Source of the DNA: an uncultured Clostridia bacterium
Lineage (GTDB): Bacteria > Bacillota > Limnochordia > Darwinibacteriales > Darwinibacteriaceae
Assembly (NCBI GenBank): GCA_900018335.1
Contig: FIZK01000029.1
Location: forward strand, 1-33,458
Direction of reading: 5' to 3'
Length of the DNA stretch: 33,458 bases
The notes beneath the pieces were generated by a model. That model did no database searches. It was not told the origin of the DNA and saw only the letters and a list, made by a program, of their open reading frames with translations. Within the stretch, counting starts at the first letter, position 1. The number at the start of each line of letters is the position of its first letter. The translations under genes and the position numbers were made by a program. Below, one piece after another: positions 25,111 to 33,458 of this stretch.

Positions 25111-25560
25111 ATGAAGGAAATCAAAGTGGAGAGCTTCTCCCTGGACCATACGCAAGTGCAGGCTCCCCACGTTCGACAAGCAGAAGTATTCCATACTCCC
25201 AAGGGTGATGTGATCACCAAGTACGACCTGCGCTTCACGCAGCCCAATCAAGAAATCATGCCCACCGGCGCAGTCCATGCCCTGGAGCATCTGCTGGCAG
25301 GGTTCCTCCGAGAAGAGCTGGAAGGGGTAATTGACCTCTCGCCCATGGGATGCCGCACGGGGTTCTACCTGATCAAACTCGGGCAGAACACAGAAGGCGA
25401 AATCGCCAGGGCGCTGATCAAAGCCTTGGGCAAGGTGCTGGCGGCGGATGAGGTTCCGGCGCGCAGTCCCATCCAGTGTGGGAACTATCGGGATCTCTCC
25501 TTGTTTGGCGCTCAAGAATACGCCAAGACGGTGAAACAAGGGCTGGAAGACAAATACTGA
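25111..25560 (+). CDS. luxS: S-ribosylhomocysteine lyase LuxS
   Basis: A 149-residue metalloenzyme that splits S-ribosylhomocysteine into homocysteine and the precursor of autoinducer-2. The HxxEH motif HALEH places H56, E59 and H60; C81 (GCRTGFYL) is the catalytic cysteine and C123 (QCGNYR) the third metal ligand. It is slightly shorter than the usual 150-160 residues. AGGTGA lies about 5 bases before the ATG. It is last before the terminator at 25585-25619 and works with MtnN. Signalling by AI-2 is not implied: no receptor is in the window. Confidence 0.97.
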   Translation: MKEIKVESFSLDHTQVQAPHVRQAEVFHTPKGDVITKYDLRFTQPNQEIMPTGAVHALEHLLAGFLREELEGVIDLSPMGCRTGFYLIKLGQNTEGEIARALIKALGKVLAADEVPARSPIQCGNYRDLSLFGAQEYAKTVKQGLEDKY

Positions 25561-25584
25561 TCGATGCAAAGCTGAAAGGCCTTG

Positions 25585-25619
25585 AAAAAGGGAACCCGGC
25601 AATCCGTGGTTCCCTTTTT
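25585..25619. terminator. Bidirectional Rho-independent terminator between luxS and glnS
   Basis: AAAAAGGGAACC (25585-25596) pairs with GGTTCCCTTTTT (25608-25619) around an 11-base loop. A-runs on one side and T-runs on the other let it work on both strands, serving luxS (plus) and glnS (minus, stop 9 bases away). Confidence 0.92.
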
Positions 25620-25627
25620 GTGCTTCA

Positions 25628-27301
25628 CTACTTCCGTTGCAGCTTGGCCCAGGTGTCCCTCAGGGGCACTGTACGGTTGAAGACCAGCCGCTCGGGCGTG
25701 GAATCCAAATCCACACAGAAATAGCCGAGCCGTTCAAACTGGAACTTCTCGCCGGGCTGAACATCCTGCATGTTCACCTCAACCCGGGCATCGGTGAGGA
25801 TCTCCAGGGAAGCGGGATTGAGGTTCTCCAACAAGTCGCCTTCGTTGGGATCCTCCTTGGCAAACAAGTGATCATACAGGCGCACTTCCGCAGGGAGCGA
25901 ATGTTCCGCCGCCACCCAGTGCAGGGTGGCTTTCACTTTGCGCCCGTCCGGCGCTGAGCCGCCCTTGGTTTCGGGATCGTAAACAGCCCGCAGTTCAACC
26001 ACGTTGCCCTCATCGTCGTAGATCACGTCAGTGCATTTGATGAAATAGGCAAAGCGCAGACGCACTTCCCGCCCTGGAGCCAGTCTGAAGAACTTCTTGG
26101 GCGGATCGACCATGAAGTCATCGCGCTCGATGAAAATCTCCCGGGCAAAAGGAACCAGGCGGGTGCCAGCATCTGGATCGTTGGGGTTGTTCACCGCCTC
26201 CACATATTCCACCTGGCCCTCAGGGTAGTTCTCAATTACCACCTTCAGCGGTCTGAGCACAGCCATGGTGCGCTTTGCAGTCATATTGAGATCCTCCCGG
26301 AGGCAGTGCTCCAGAAGAGCATAATCCACAATACTGTTGGCCTTAGCCACACCGATGCGCTCACAGAAATCCCGGATGGCCGCGGGCGTGAAGCCACGGC
26401 GGCGCAGCCCGGCCAGGGTGGGCATGCGGGGATCATCCCAGCCACTGACAACACCCTGTTCCACCAGCTGCAGCAGCTTACGCTTACTCATCACCGTGTA
26501 GCTCAGGTTCAGACGGGCAAATTCGATCTGTTGGGGATGCGGCTCGGGAAACACCTGCTCCAGAATCCACTCGTACAGAGGACGGTTGTTCTCAAACTCC
26601 AAGGTGCAGATGGAGTGGGTAATCCCTTCGATAGCATCGGATAGACAATGGGTGAAGTCGTACATGGGATAGATGCACCATTTATCACCCGTGCGGTGGT
26701 GCGGCACTTTCTTGATCCGGTAGAGGACGGGATCGCGCATGACCACATTGGGCGAGGCCATGTCAATCTTGGCCCTGAGGACATGACTTCCCTCTTCAAA
26801 CTCGCCGTTCCTCATCCGTTCAAAGAGCTCCAAATTCTCCTCCACTGATCGGTTGCGGTAGGGGCTGTCCTTGCCCGGTTGTGTCAGCGTCCCGCGGTAC
26901 TCCCGGATTTCGTCTCCACTGAGCTCACAGACATAGGCCTTCCCCTGCTTGATCAGCTCCACCGCGTAGTGGTAAAGCTGGTCAAAATAGTCGGAAGCAA
27001 AATAGAGATGTTCGCCCCAATCAAAGCCCAGCCAACGCACGTCTTCTTGGATGCTTTCGATGTACTCCACCTCTTCCTTCTCAGGATTGGTGTCATCGAA
27101 GCGCAGATGGCACGTGCCTTGATAGTCCCTTGCCAAGCCGAAATTCAGGCAAATGGATTTGGCATGACCAATATGCAGGTAGCCATTGGGTTCTGGCGGG
27201 AACCTGGTCACGATCTTCTTGTGCTTCCCCGTCGATAGGTCCTGTTCAATTATGTTGCGGATGAAATTGCTTGGGATATTGGCATTGACATCCATGGGCA
27301 T
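25628..27301 (-). CDS. glnS: Glutaminyl-tRNA synthetase
   Basis: A 557-residue class I synthetase that charges tRNA-Gln directly. The HIGH motif reads HIGH in [15 protein letters not shown] (residues 35-49), the KMSKS-like motif is VMSKRK, and the C-terminal beta-barrel anticodon-binding domains are complete (length close to the 554 residues of E. coli GlnRS). DDTNP and the [15 protein letters not shown] block are of GlnRS rather than GluRS type. AGGAG lies 5 bases before ATG 27301; ATG 27295 is the alternative. It has its own promoter and a shared terminator. Many Firmicutes lack GlnRS and instead amidate Glu-tRNA-Gln. Confidence 0.96.
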   Translation of the reverse strand: MPMDVNANIPSNFIRNIIEQDLSTGKHKKIVTRFPPEPNGYLHIGHAKSICLNFGLARDYQGTCHLRFDDTNPEKEEVEYIESIQEDVRWLGFDWGEHLYFASDYFDQLYHYAVELIKQGKAYVCELSGDEIREYRGTLTQPGKDSPYRNRSVEENLELFERMRNGEFEEGSHVLRAKIDMASPNVVMRDPVLYRIKKVPHHRTGDKWCIYPMYDFTHCLSDAIEGITHSICTLEFENNRPLYEWILEQVFPEPHPQQIEFARLNLSYTVMSKRKLLQLVEQGVVSGWDDPRMPTLAGLRRRGFTPAAIRDFCERIGVAKANSIVDYALLEHCLREDLNMTAKRTMAVLRPLKVVIENYPEGQVEYVEAVNNPNDPDAGTRLVPFAREIFIERDDFMVDPPKKFFRLAPGREVRLRFAYFIKCTDVIYDDEGNVVELRAVYDPETKGGSAPDGRKVKATLHWVAAEHSLPAEVRLYDHLFAKEDPNEGDLLENLNPASLEILTDARVEVNMQDVQPGEKFQFERLGYFCVDLDSTPERLVFNRTVPLRDTWAKLQRK

Positions 27302-27329
27302 ATCCACTCCTCTAGCTTTCCTCTTCTTC

Positions 27330-27357
27330 ACTGTAACACAATCACGCCGGCTGTCAA
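27330..27357 (-). promoter_or_regulatory. Sigma-A type promoter of glnS
   Basis: On the minus strand a consensus -35 TTGACA (27357-27352) is followed after 16 bases by TACAGT (27335-27330), which has the extended TG one base upstream (TGTTACAGT). Transcription would start near 27323, 22 bases before the ATG, leaving no room for a riboswitch or T-box leader. It sits just after the psuG stop. Confidence 0.75.
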
Positions 27358-27379
27358 GGCGAGCACCGCGATGTCCCAA

Positions 27380-28291
27380 TCATGGACGTCCTTCCCGGCA
27401 GTATGCTTTGGCTAGCTGCGCCCCGAGTCTCAAGTTGTTCTTCACCAAAGCTTGATTGGCCCGCACTGTCTCCCCTTGGCTGGTCTCGTGCAGGCGGCGG
27501 AGCATAAAGGGCGTGACATCCTTGCCCGCAACACCCCGGGTGCGGCACTCCTCAAGGATCTGCTCCAGCCACCCATTGAACTGAGCCGCATCTACCTCGT
27601 CTTCTTCTGGGATGGGCGTAACCACCACCATCCCCCCAGGCACGCCCAGCCGTTCTTTGATCCTAAAGGCCTCGGCGATCAACTCAGGCTCGTCCACTCT
27701 GTAGTCAACCCCCAGGCCGCTGTCCCTGAGGTAAAAGGCGGGAAAGCGATCCGTCTGGTAGCCGATGACGCTGGTCCCCTGGCTCTCCAAAACCTCCAAA
27801 GTCTTGGGGAGATCCAGCACCGACTTGGCCCCGGCGCAGACCACCATCACTTCATAGCTGGCCAAGGCCTTGAGGTCAGCGGAAATATCAAAGGTTTGCT
27901 CAGCGGAGCGGTGCACTCCCCCAATTCCGCCGGTAACAAAGACTTTGATGCCGGCCCAGTGCGCGATCTGCATGGTGGCTGCCACCGTAGTAGCTCCATC
28001 CAGGCCTAAAGCCATGAGCAGGGGAACATCGCGCAAACTGGCTTTGCGGATGCTGCCTGCCCGGGCCAGGTGATGCAGTTCTTCCTGGGATAAGCCCACC
28101 TTGAGCTCCCCGCCAAGGACGGCAATGGTTGCAGGTACAACCCCCTCCTCCCACAAAAGGGCCTCCAACTCCAGGGCCAGCTGATAATTGTCTGGATACG
28201 GAAAACCGTGGGCGATGATGGTGGACTCCAAGGCCACCACAGGCCGCCCTTCTGCCAAGGCGTTACTCACTTCCTGGCCCAGTTTCAGCAT
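27380..28291 (-). CDS. psuG: Pseudouridine-5'-phosphate glycosidase
   Basis: A 303-residue enzyme that reversibly splits pseudouridine 5'-phosphate into uracil and ribose 5-phosphate. Family motifs are VVALESTIIAHGFPYP (active-site glutamate, about residues 17-32), the lysine in SIRKASLRD, VFVTGGIGGVHR, VCAGAKSVLDLPKTLE and YQTDRFPAFY. GGAGGAG lies about 7 bases before ATG 28291, which is 29 bases inside the methyltransferase gene. The usual kinase partner PsuK (PfkB family) is absent from the window. It is last of the sfsA-to-psuG run. Confidence 0.95.
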   Translation of the reverse strand: MLKLGQEVSNALAEGRPVVALESTIIAHGFPYPDNYQLALELEALLWEEGVVPATIAVLGGELKVGLSQEELHHLARAGSIRKASLRDVPLLMALGLDGATTVAATMQIAHWAGIKVFVTGGIGGVHRSAEQTFDISADLKALASYEVMVVCAGAKSVLDLPKTLEVLESQGTSVIGYQTDRFPAFYLRDSGLGVDYRVDEPELIAEAFRIKERLGVPGGMVVVTPIPEEDEVDAAQFNGWLEQILEECRTRGVAGKDVTPFMLRRLHETSQGETVRANQALVKNNLRLGAQLAKAYCREGRP

Positions 28292-29465
28292 GTGAACTCT
28301 CCTCCGCCAAAAGGACTTCCAGCGTGGGGCGGATGCCCCACGACTCTTTGAACTCTGCATAGGCCTGCGCAGCCTGCTCCCGCCCCTGCTCCCCTTCCCG
28401 GAAGGCTCTGATGAGCAGGTTCTTGGGCGTGTGTTCTAGATCGATGAACTCCATGATCTGCACGGCATAGCCCTGGGTTTCCAACAGTTTGCCCCGGGCA
28501 GCATCGGTGAGCAGGGCTGCAAACCGCTCTTTGAGAATTCCATGTTCCAACAGCACCGGGTCGGTATCCTTTTCCAGCTGTGTGAAGACCTCATGCTGGC
28601 AGCAGGGAACGGCCAAAATAACTTCCGCTCCCCAGCTCACCGCCTTGGCTAAAGCAAAGTCAGTGGCCACATCACAGGCGTGCAGGGATACCACCAAATC
28701 CACTTTGTCTGCCGCCTGGAAGTCACGGATGTCGGCGCAGATGAACTCTAAGTTGTCGTAGCCCAGCTTACGGGCTGTGGCATTGCAGAACTTAACCACA
28801 TCTTCTTTGAGATCCAAGCCCGTGATGCGAACTGCAAGCCCCAGCTGCTCCACGAGATAATGGTAAAGGGCAAAGGTGAGGTAAGCCTTACCGCTGCCGA
28901 AGTCCACGACAGTGAGGGGCTGGTCCTTTCCTTTGCCCAAATGGGGCAGGCAGTCCTCCACGATTTCCAAATACTTGTTCAACTGCCTGAACTTGTGGCT
29001 GCGCCTGGCCAGCACCTTACCGGAGCTGTTCATTACCCCCAGCTCCACTAAGAAGGGGTAGGCTGTGCCTTCCTGCAGGATGTAGCGTTTGGGCCTGTTG
29101 TGCTGGAGCACCACATCTTCCCTGCTGCGGGAAGGGGGCAGGCGCAGGATCTTTGCCGACCCCTTTTTGCTCACCAAGACCTGGTAATCCGCCTCCGGCG
29201 TACATAAAAGGCCCTGGCGAAAAGTGTCTGCCATGAGCTGCAAAACAAGTTCTGCGGCCTCCGCCGGCAGTAAATTCTTGTGCACAACCCTGTCTCCATA
29301 GTCGTAGACGGCTTGATAGTGCAAGCCGCCCTTCAGCTCCACGGGACGCAGGGTAACGCGTTCGTAGGTAATGGATTTGCGGCGCCTTTTGCTCAAGGTC
29401 CCCGCGAGCAGCTCGCCCTTGGGAAGGACATCCTGGAGCAGCACCGCCAGTTCTTGTTCTTTCAT
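28263..29465 (-). CDS. SAM-dependent methyltransferase (Methyltransf_32-like)
   Basis: A 400-residue protein. The C-terminal part holds a Rossmann methyltransferase domain: VVDFGSGKAYLTFAL (motif I, about 188-202), ITGLDLKEDVVKFCN (motif II) and SLHACDVATDFAL, followed by the VPCCQHE motif common in the COG0500/PF13679 group. The N-terminal 150 residues or so are basic (SKRRRKSITYERV) and may bind nucleic acid (inference). The ATG overlaps the kinase stop by 4 bases, with GGTGAGG upstream. Substrate unknown; RNA or protein are both possible. Confidence 0.87.
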   Translation of the reverse strand: MKEQELAVLLQDVLPKGELLAGTLSKRRRKSITYERVTLRPVELKGGLHYQAVYDYGDRVVHKNLLPAEAAELVLQLMADTFRQGLLCTPEADYQVLVSKKGSAKILRLPPSRSREDVVLQHNRPKRYILQEGTAYPFLVELGVMNSSGKVLARRSHKFRQLNKYLEIVEDCLPHLGKGKDQPLTVVDFGSGKAYLTFALYHYLVEQLGLAVRITGLDLKEDVVKFCNATARKLGYDNLEFICADIRDFQAADKVDLVVSLHACDVATDFALAKAVSWGAEVILAVPCCQHEVFTQLEKDTDPVLLEHGILKERFAALLTDAARGKLLETQGYAVQIMEFIDLEHTPKNLLIRAFREGEQGREQAAQAYAEFKESWGIRPTLEVLLAEESSHAETGPGSE

Positions 29466-30412
29466 GTCGCCTCACCCATCTGCCCTGCCACCGCTTTCTC
29501 AATGACAGGCCTCAAGAAATCCTGCTGATCGTAGATCCAGAGCAGCATGGCCAGGTTCTTATCGGCCAAAACCGTCTTGCCCAGGTCCAGAAAATGGGCG
29601 ATAAACAGAAGTTGAATCAAGTAGACCATGGGAAGAAAGGCGAACTCTTCCGTCCGGGTCAAGGGCGACACTGAACCATAGCCAGCAATGAGCTCTTTCA
29701 GGAAGACCAGCCACTTTCGCCGCTTGTTGGGATCTTCAAAACCTCCGCTCAGCACTGCGGTGGCCAAATAGCAAAGATCGAAGAGGCGGACCCCCAGCCG
29801 CACCCGATCGAAGTCCAAAATACCCACGACCCTGCCGTCTCTGAGAATCAGGTTCCCAGGATGGAAATCCCGGTGGATCAGCTGTCTGGGCAGGGCTTCG
29901 TAGGGATTCACCAGTTCCCCGCCGATCACCTCTTCCAAGTCATGCAGCCCGTGGCCGAACTTCGCAGCTGCATGGGCCTGCACCGCCGGCCAGGCAAAGC
30001 TGGCCGCTTCCTGAAACACTTCGAAGACGGGGAACGACTCGGCGGCCTCGTATTCCGCCAGGCCCAAGTGCAGGCGGGCCAGCGTTGAACCCGCTTCCCG
30101 GGCAAAGGCCGCGGTATAGGTGTCCACTCTGTCTCCAGGGGTTCCCTCTACGTAGCGGTACAGGACATAGATCCCCAGTTGATACTCGGCCCAGGGCGCC
30201 CCCTCCCCCGTGAAGAGCAGCGGCGAAATGGGGTGTCCGTTTTCCGTCAGCCAATTGAGCAGATCATACTCCTCCCATACCCGACTGCGCGTAGCCCTGT
30301 GCTTGAGGATGTAGGTTTCTGCCCCAAGCTGAACGCGCCAAACCCCATCCTCCAAAGGCGAGATCTCAGCCTGGCCAAACTCACAACCCCACTTCTCCAG
30401 AAGTTCTTTCAC
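29462..30412 (-). CDS. APH-fold phosphotransferase, CotS/YutH-like
   Basis: A 316-residue kinase-like protein of the aminoglycoside phosphotransferase/CotS group. The catalytic loop is HRDFHPGNLI and the metal-binding motif is ILDFDRVR, both intact; YILKHRA supplies the N-lobe lysine. The pattern resembles spore-coat CotS-family proteins of Firmicutes, but homoserine- or choline-kinase-like activity cannot be excluded. GTG start at 30412 shares 4 bases with the preceding stop (GTGA), with AGGAGG 7 bases upstream. It lies between a HAD hydrolase and a methyltransferase in one operon. Confidence 0.87.
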   Translation of the reverse strand: MKELLEKWGCEFGQAEISPLEDGVWRVQLGAETYILKHRATRSRVWEEYDLLNWLTENGHPISPLLFTGEGAPWAEYQLGIYVLYRYVEGTPGDRVDTYTAAFAREAGSTLARLHLGLAEYEAAESFPVFEVFQEAASFAWPAVQAHAAAKFGHGLHDLEEVIGGELVNPYEALPRQLIHRDFHPGNLILRDGRVVGILDFDRVRLGVRLFDLCYLATAVLSGGFEDPNKRRKWLVFLKELIAGYGSVSPLTRTEEFAFLPMVYLIQLLFIAHFLDLGKTVLADKNLAMLLWIYDQQDFLRPVIEKAVAGQMGEAT

Positions 30413-31392
30413 TCCAGATCCTCCTGTCCATCCAAGTGCCGCGGGGATTCACCCGCTCTACTCGAGAGCACGAATTCTGTATTGCGGACAATGGTGTCGG
30501 CGATCTCTTCCACCGCGTTCATGATCCACATATAACTCTGGGTATTTGGTTCATAGTTGGCCTCGCCAAAGGCATGGATTCGCCGCTGCTGCTGCAGCTT
30601 GTTGACTTGGGCGAACTCCTCACGGGCACCCTTGGCGTACACCCCGAAAGTCCTGCCCCCGTTTTGGTTGATCAGGGAAAAGACCGGCACGTCGCTGGGG
30701 CCATCGGCAATATAAATCATATTCTGGAAGGGAATGCGCCGTTCTGACCTGGGTATGGCCGTATTCACATCTATGCCTTCCAGTTTGTTGACCCCCTTGT
30801 TGATCTCGAAAATGGCTCTGGTTTTGGTGGTGTTATCAATAACGTAACCAATATCCTGGATGACGATTTCTTCCTCGGGGATTTCCGGAACCCCATCGCG
30901 CAGATAACCCGGAGGTAGGCGCATCTCCACAAACTCACAGGCCCAGATGCCGTCCACATACTCGGCGATCTTACTCCCCAGGATCATCTGGCGCAGACCC
31001 GTACTGACAATATAGTGTTCCACTTTGATATCATACTTGCGATAAACGGGATCGTTGGCCACCCGTTCCTTAACGGCGGAGAAAAACTCAGGCAGTCCAG
31101 GGTAAAACTCCAGCTCGCTGCCTAACTGCCGGAGCAGTTTGTTGTTCAAGCCGTGGAATATGCCCGCTCGCACATAGGAGAGGATGTGATTGAGGTAAAT
31201 GCTGTCCTCAGCCACCATTTCCCTGCCCTCCCGGCGCAGATATTTGGGCAGCGAGTTCACTTCCCGCCAAAATGTGCGGCCGTCCACTTTATAATACCTG
31301 AACAAAGGCTCCTGCATATAACCGGGAATCAGGGTCTTGTCGAAATCCCAGATAACGGCAATATGCGTCTTGGTAACAAGCTCAGTCACCAT
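30409..31392 (-). CDS. HAD-superfamily hydrolase
   Basis: A 327-residue phosphatase-like protein. Motif I is WDFDKTLIPG (nucleophile D16, acid/base D18), motif II is in HYIVSTGL, and motif IV is YIADGPSDVPVF. The DFDKT form and the alpha-helical cap (about 25-110) place it with the PSP-like haloacid dehalogenase group. A tail of about 40 acidic and charged residues follows the domain. AGGAGG lies about 8 bases before the ATG, 12 bases after the sfsA stop. Substrate unknown; the pairing with a kinase next door suggests opposite actions on a common metabolite (inference). Confidence 0.88.
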   Translation of the reverse strand: MVTELVTKTHIAVIWDFDKTLIPGYMQEPLFRYYKVDGRTFWREVNSLPKYLRREGREMVAEDSIYLNHILSYVRAGIFHGLNNKLLRQLGSELEFYPGLPEFFSAVKERVANDPVYRKYDIKVEHYIVSTGLRQMILGSKIAEYVDGIWACEFVEMRLPPGYLRDGVPEIPEEEIVIQDIGYVIDNTTKTRAIFEINKGVNKLEGIDVNTAIPRSERRIPFQNMIYIADGPSDVPVFSLINQNGGRTFGVYAKGAREEFAQVNKLQQQRRIHAFGEANYEPNTQSYMWIMNAVEEIADTIVRNTEFVLSSRAGESPRHLDGQEDLE

Positions 31393-31404
31393 GGAACCAA
31401 CCTC

Positions 31405-32127
31405 CTACCCAAGATGGACTGGGAGCTTTTGCCCCCAAGTGATACCCGTCTCATCTACCCTGCAGTTGTAGGCCAGCACCTGCACGCCGCTGCGGCTGGC
31501 AATGCTCAAGGCTTCGGCGAAGTGCGGATCGATGTGAGCCGCGGGCCTAAACGCCTGGGCATCTGACCTCTGCACTACAAACATCACCGCACCGCGATAA
31601 ATTCCACCGGATTGATGCTGGGCCAGTTCCTTAAGGTGCCTTGCCCCTCGGGCAGTTACGGCATCGGGAAACATGGCCATACCCTCATTGACCAAAGTAC
31701 AGCTCTTAACTTCCAAGAGCAGCTTTTCCCCTTTAGCGCTGGCCAGGAGGAAATCAAAGCGGGAGTTTCCATGGGCAAATTCGGCCCGAACCAGATCCCA
31801 CTGAGCCAAGGCTGCCACCGCCTTCTCCTGTAGGGCTGCTGCAGCTAGGTGGTTAACCAAGGTGGACTGCAGGGAAACTAGGACCGAACCCTGGGCCTGC
31901 ACCAAGATCACCGACCATTTGGTCTTGCGGGTTTTGCTTTGGGCTCTGCGCAGATACAGCAGGGCGCCTGGCACCAAAAGCTCCTTGAGCCGCCCTGGAT
32001 CGGCCAGATGCGCCGTGACCATTTCCTCGCTGTGTTCCAGTTTGCACTGCACGACAAAACGGTTGGGACGTTCCACAAAGCGTGCCTTAACTAAAGGGCC
32101 AAACTCCAGGGTTAAACTGCTCCGCAC
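31405..32127 (-). CDS. sfsA: SfsA family protein (sugar fermentation stimulation / nuclease)
   Basis: A 240-residue SfsA homologue. Family motifs are RFVERPNRFVV, HLADPGRLKELLVPG, NSRFDFLL, EVKSCTLV, MFPDAVTARGARHLKEL and the AFRPAAHIDPHFAEAL block. The E-x-K within EVKSC matches a PD-(D/E)xK-like nuclease core. I chose GTG 32127 with GGTGG 7 bases upstream; ATG 32184 would add 19 residues not usual in the family. It is first of a five-gene run ending in psuG and divergent from the tRNA nucleotidyltransferase gene. No strong promoter is visible in 32128-32249. Confidence 0.93.
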   Translation of the reverse strand: MRSSLTLEFGPLVKARFVERPNRFVVQCKLEHSEEMVTAHLADPGRLKELLVPGALLYLRRAQSKTRKTKWSVILVQAQGSVLVSLQSTLVNHLAAAALQEKAVAALAQWDLVRAEFAHGNSRFDFLLASAKGEKLLLEVKSCTLVNEGMAMFPDAVTARGARHLKELAQHQSGGIYRGAVMFVVQRSDAQAFRPAAHIDPHFAEALSIASRSGVQVLAYNCRVDETGITWGQKLPVHLG

Positions 32128-32249
32128 TGATCCACCACCTAAGGGACTCTGGTGACTAATAGAATTCAATATCCACAACCGCATTCCTGCGCAGAAGAGG
32201 ATAAAGAGCGGGAAATGACGAAGTGAAACGGCGCTAAGGAGGAATGACT

Positions 32250-33458
32250 ATGGCCATCACGGTGCCCCCAAAGGTACTGCGTGCGTGTGTGGCTCTCAGG
32301 GACAACGGCTTCCAGGCCTATCTGGTGGGCGGCGCCATCCGCGACAGTCTTCTTGGCTTTGATCCCATGGACTGGGACATAGCCACCGATGCCGTGCCTG
32401 ACCAAGTTGAAGCCCTGTTCCCCGGCTCCCTGCCCACCGGCAAGCGGTTTGGCACAGTAAGTGTGTTTATGGACGGGACGCCGCTGGAGGTGACCACTAT
32501 GCGCAGTGACGGCCCTTACAGCGACCAGAGGCGGCCCGATTATATTGTCTTCACTGATCGGCTGGAACTGGATCTAGCCCGTCGCGACTTCACCATCAAC
32601 GCCCTGGGGTACGATCCCTTTAGCCAACGCCTCATCGATCCCTTCCAGGGCAAAAAGCACCTCAAGAGAAAGCTCTTGACGACGGTGGGAGACCCAGCCG
32701 CCCGCTTTCAGGAAGACCCCCTGCGCATGCTCCGCCTGCTGCGCTTCCAATCTACGCTGGGCTTTAGGATCCAAAAGCGAACAGAAAAGACACTGCCCGA
32801 TCTGGCGCACCTGATCTGCAAAGTGAGCCCCGAGAGGATTCTCGCGGAGCTCAATAAGATGCTGATGGGCAGAGAATTACTCTCTGCCCTGCAGACTTTC
32901 TATACGAGTACATTGATGGAACGGGTCCTGCCGGAACTGGCCGCCTGCTGCGGTCTCTCCGCGGGCCCTAACCACCCTTACGACCTCTTGACCCATTCCT
33001 TGACGGCGGCACATTATGCCCATCCCGCCCTGGCCCTGCGCTGGGCCGCGCTCCTGCACGATCTGGGTAAGCAGCACAGCCCGGGACGGGACCATGCTGA
33101 GCTCAGCGCTGCGCTGGCCGAGGAGCTGCTCAGGCGCCTGCGGGCCAGCACCAGCTTGATCAGCAGGGTCTCCACGCTCATCGCCCACCACATGTTCGAA
33201 CTGCATCCCCACTCCTCGGATCGGGCCTTTCGCAGGTTCTTAGGCCGGGTTGGTGCGGAAGCAGCCCTGGACTTAATCAAACTGCGCCAGGCAGACATGG
33301 CAGGCATGAATGCCCCGCCCCGCCAGATCATCGCCTGGGGCCGGGCTGTGGAAGCGCGGGTTAATGAAATCCTTGCCCAAAACAGCGCCCTTTCGCTAAG
33401 AGATCTGCAGATCGACGGACGCGTGTTGATGGAGGAGCTAGGGCTCAAACCCGGGCCC
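32250..33458 (+). CDS. cca: CCA tRNA nucleotidyltransferase / poly(A) polymerase family (partial)
   Basis: 403 codons are present before the window ends; the reading frame is open to the last base. The N-terminal head domain carries LVGGAIRDSLLG (25-36), the metal-binding DWD in DPMDWDIAT (41-43) and RRDFTINAL. QEDPLRMLRLLRF marks the neck. An HD domain follows with LLHDLGK and later AHHMFEL, so this is the HD-containing bacterial type that adds or repairs the tRNA CCA end. AAGGAGG lies about 7 bases before the ATG. Family knowledge cannot separate CCA-adding from A- or CC-adding specificity here. Confidence 0.93.
   Translation, partial: MAITVPPKVLRACVALRDNGFQAYLVGGAIRDSLLGFDPMDWDIATDAVPDQVEALFPGSLPTGKRFGTVSVFMDGTPLEVTTMRSDGPYSDQRRPDYIVFTDRLELDLARRDFTINALGYDPFSQRLIDPFQGKKHLKRKLLTTVGDPAARFQEDPLRMLRLLRFQSTLGFRIQKRTEKTLPDLAHLICKVSPERILAELNKMLMGRELLSALQTFYTSTLMERVLPELAACCGLSAGPNHPYDLLTHSLTAAHYAHPALALRWAALLHDLGKQHSPGRDHAELSAALAEELLRRLRASTSLISRVSTLIAHHMFELHPHSSDRAFRRFLGRVGAEAALDLIKLRQADMAGMNAPPRQIIAWGRAVEARVNEILAQNSALSLRDLQIDGRVLMEELGLKPGP

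Noticed and set aside
1-33458. Mobile elements, CRISPR arrays, tRNA or rRNA genes
   Set aside because: No transposase or integrase motifs, no regularly spaced repeats and no cloverleaf-like segments were noticed; nearly all the sequence is accounted for by housekeeping-type genes.

Overview
The window is dense chromosomal DNA, with no gap above about 150 bases between genes. It comes from a spore-forming Firmicute (Bacillota). The evidence is a CwlD-type germination amidase, a CotS-like APH-fold kinase, a SpmA/SpmB-like membrane pair, strong GGAGG ribosome sites with frequent GTG/TTG starts, and short overlaps along operons. Base composition looks moderately GC-rich (my estimate, not computed). 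Together with a GlnRS gene and three M42 peptidases, this points to a deep clostridial, Moorella-like or Limnochordia-like lineage rather than Bacillus. The lineage is inference. I see no IS element, prophage, CRISPR array, rRNA or tRNA.

Layout. 1-2807 (minus): tldD-pmbA protease pair followed by the first codons of another gene. 2828-3430: a 61-residue gene with its own extended -10 promoter, overlapping tail to tail with a DUF123/GIY-YIG-like gene. 3536-6655 (plus): three tandem M42 aminopeptidases and a terminator. 6661-9164 (minus): two-gene ABC-2 exporter. 9182-12063 (minus): DegT-family aminotransferase, dapF, glycerophosphodiesterase, terminator. 12121-14859 (minus): a stand-alone 871-residue fusion of a class III aminotransferase to an acyl-ACP-reductase-like (COG5322) domain, with its own promoter, operator-like palindrome and terminator. 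14923-16173 (plus): secreted protein with an internal repeat. 16141-20432 (minus): overlapping run of zinc ABC transporter (binding protein, ATPase, permease), RluA-type pseudouridine synthase and two Gate-domain membrane proteins. 20477-22790 (minus): pgi-manA. 22906-25619: mtnN, cwlD (minus), SYLF-domain protein, luxS, terminator. 25628-27357 (minus): glnS with its own promoter. 27380-32127 (minus): sfsA, HAD hydrolase, APH kinase, methyltransferase, psuG. 32250-33458 (plus): CCA tRNA nucleotidyltransferase, cut by the window end.

How the genes work together. mtnN and luxS together convert S-adenosylhomocysteine to homocysteine. pgi and manA link glucose-, fructose- and mannose-6-phosphate. 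The M42 operon and TldD/PmbA are peptide-processing systems. The znu-like operon imports zinc (or manganese). The most unusual gene is the aminotransferase-reductase fusion: it keeps the PLP lysine, a nucleotide-binding glycine motif and a cysteine aligned with the acyl-accepting cysteine of cyanobacterial acyl-ACP reductase. One chain could therefore interconvert an acyl thioester, an aldehyde and a primary amine.
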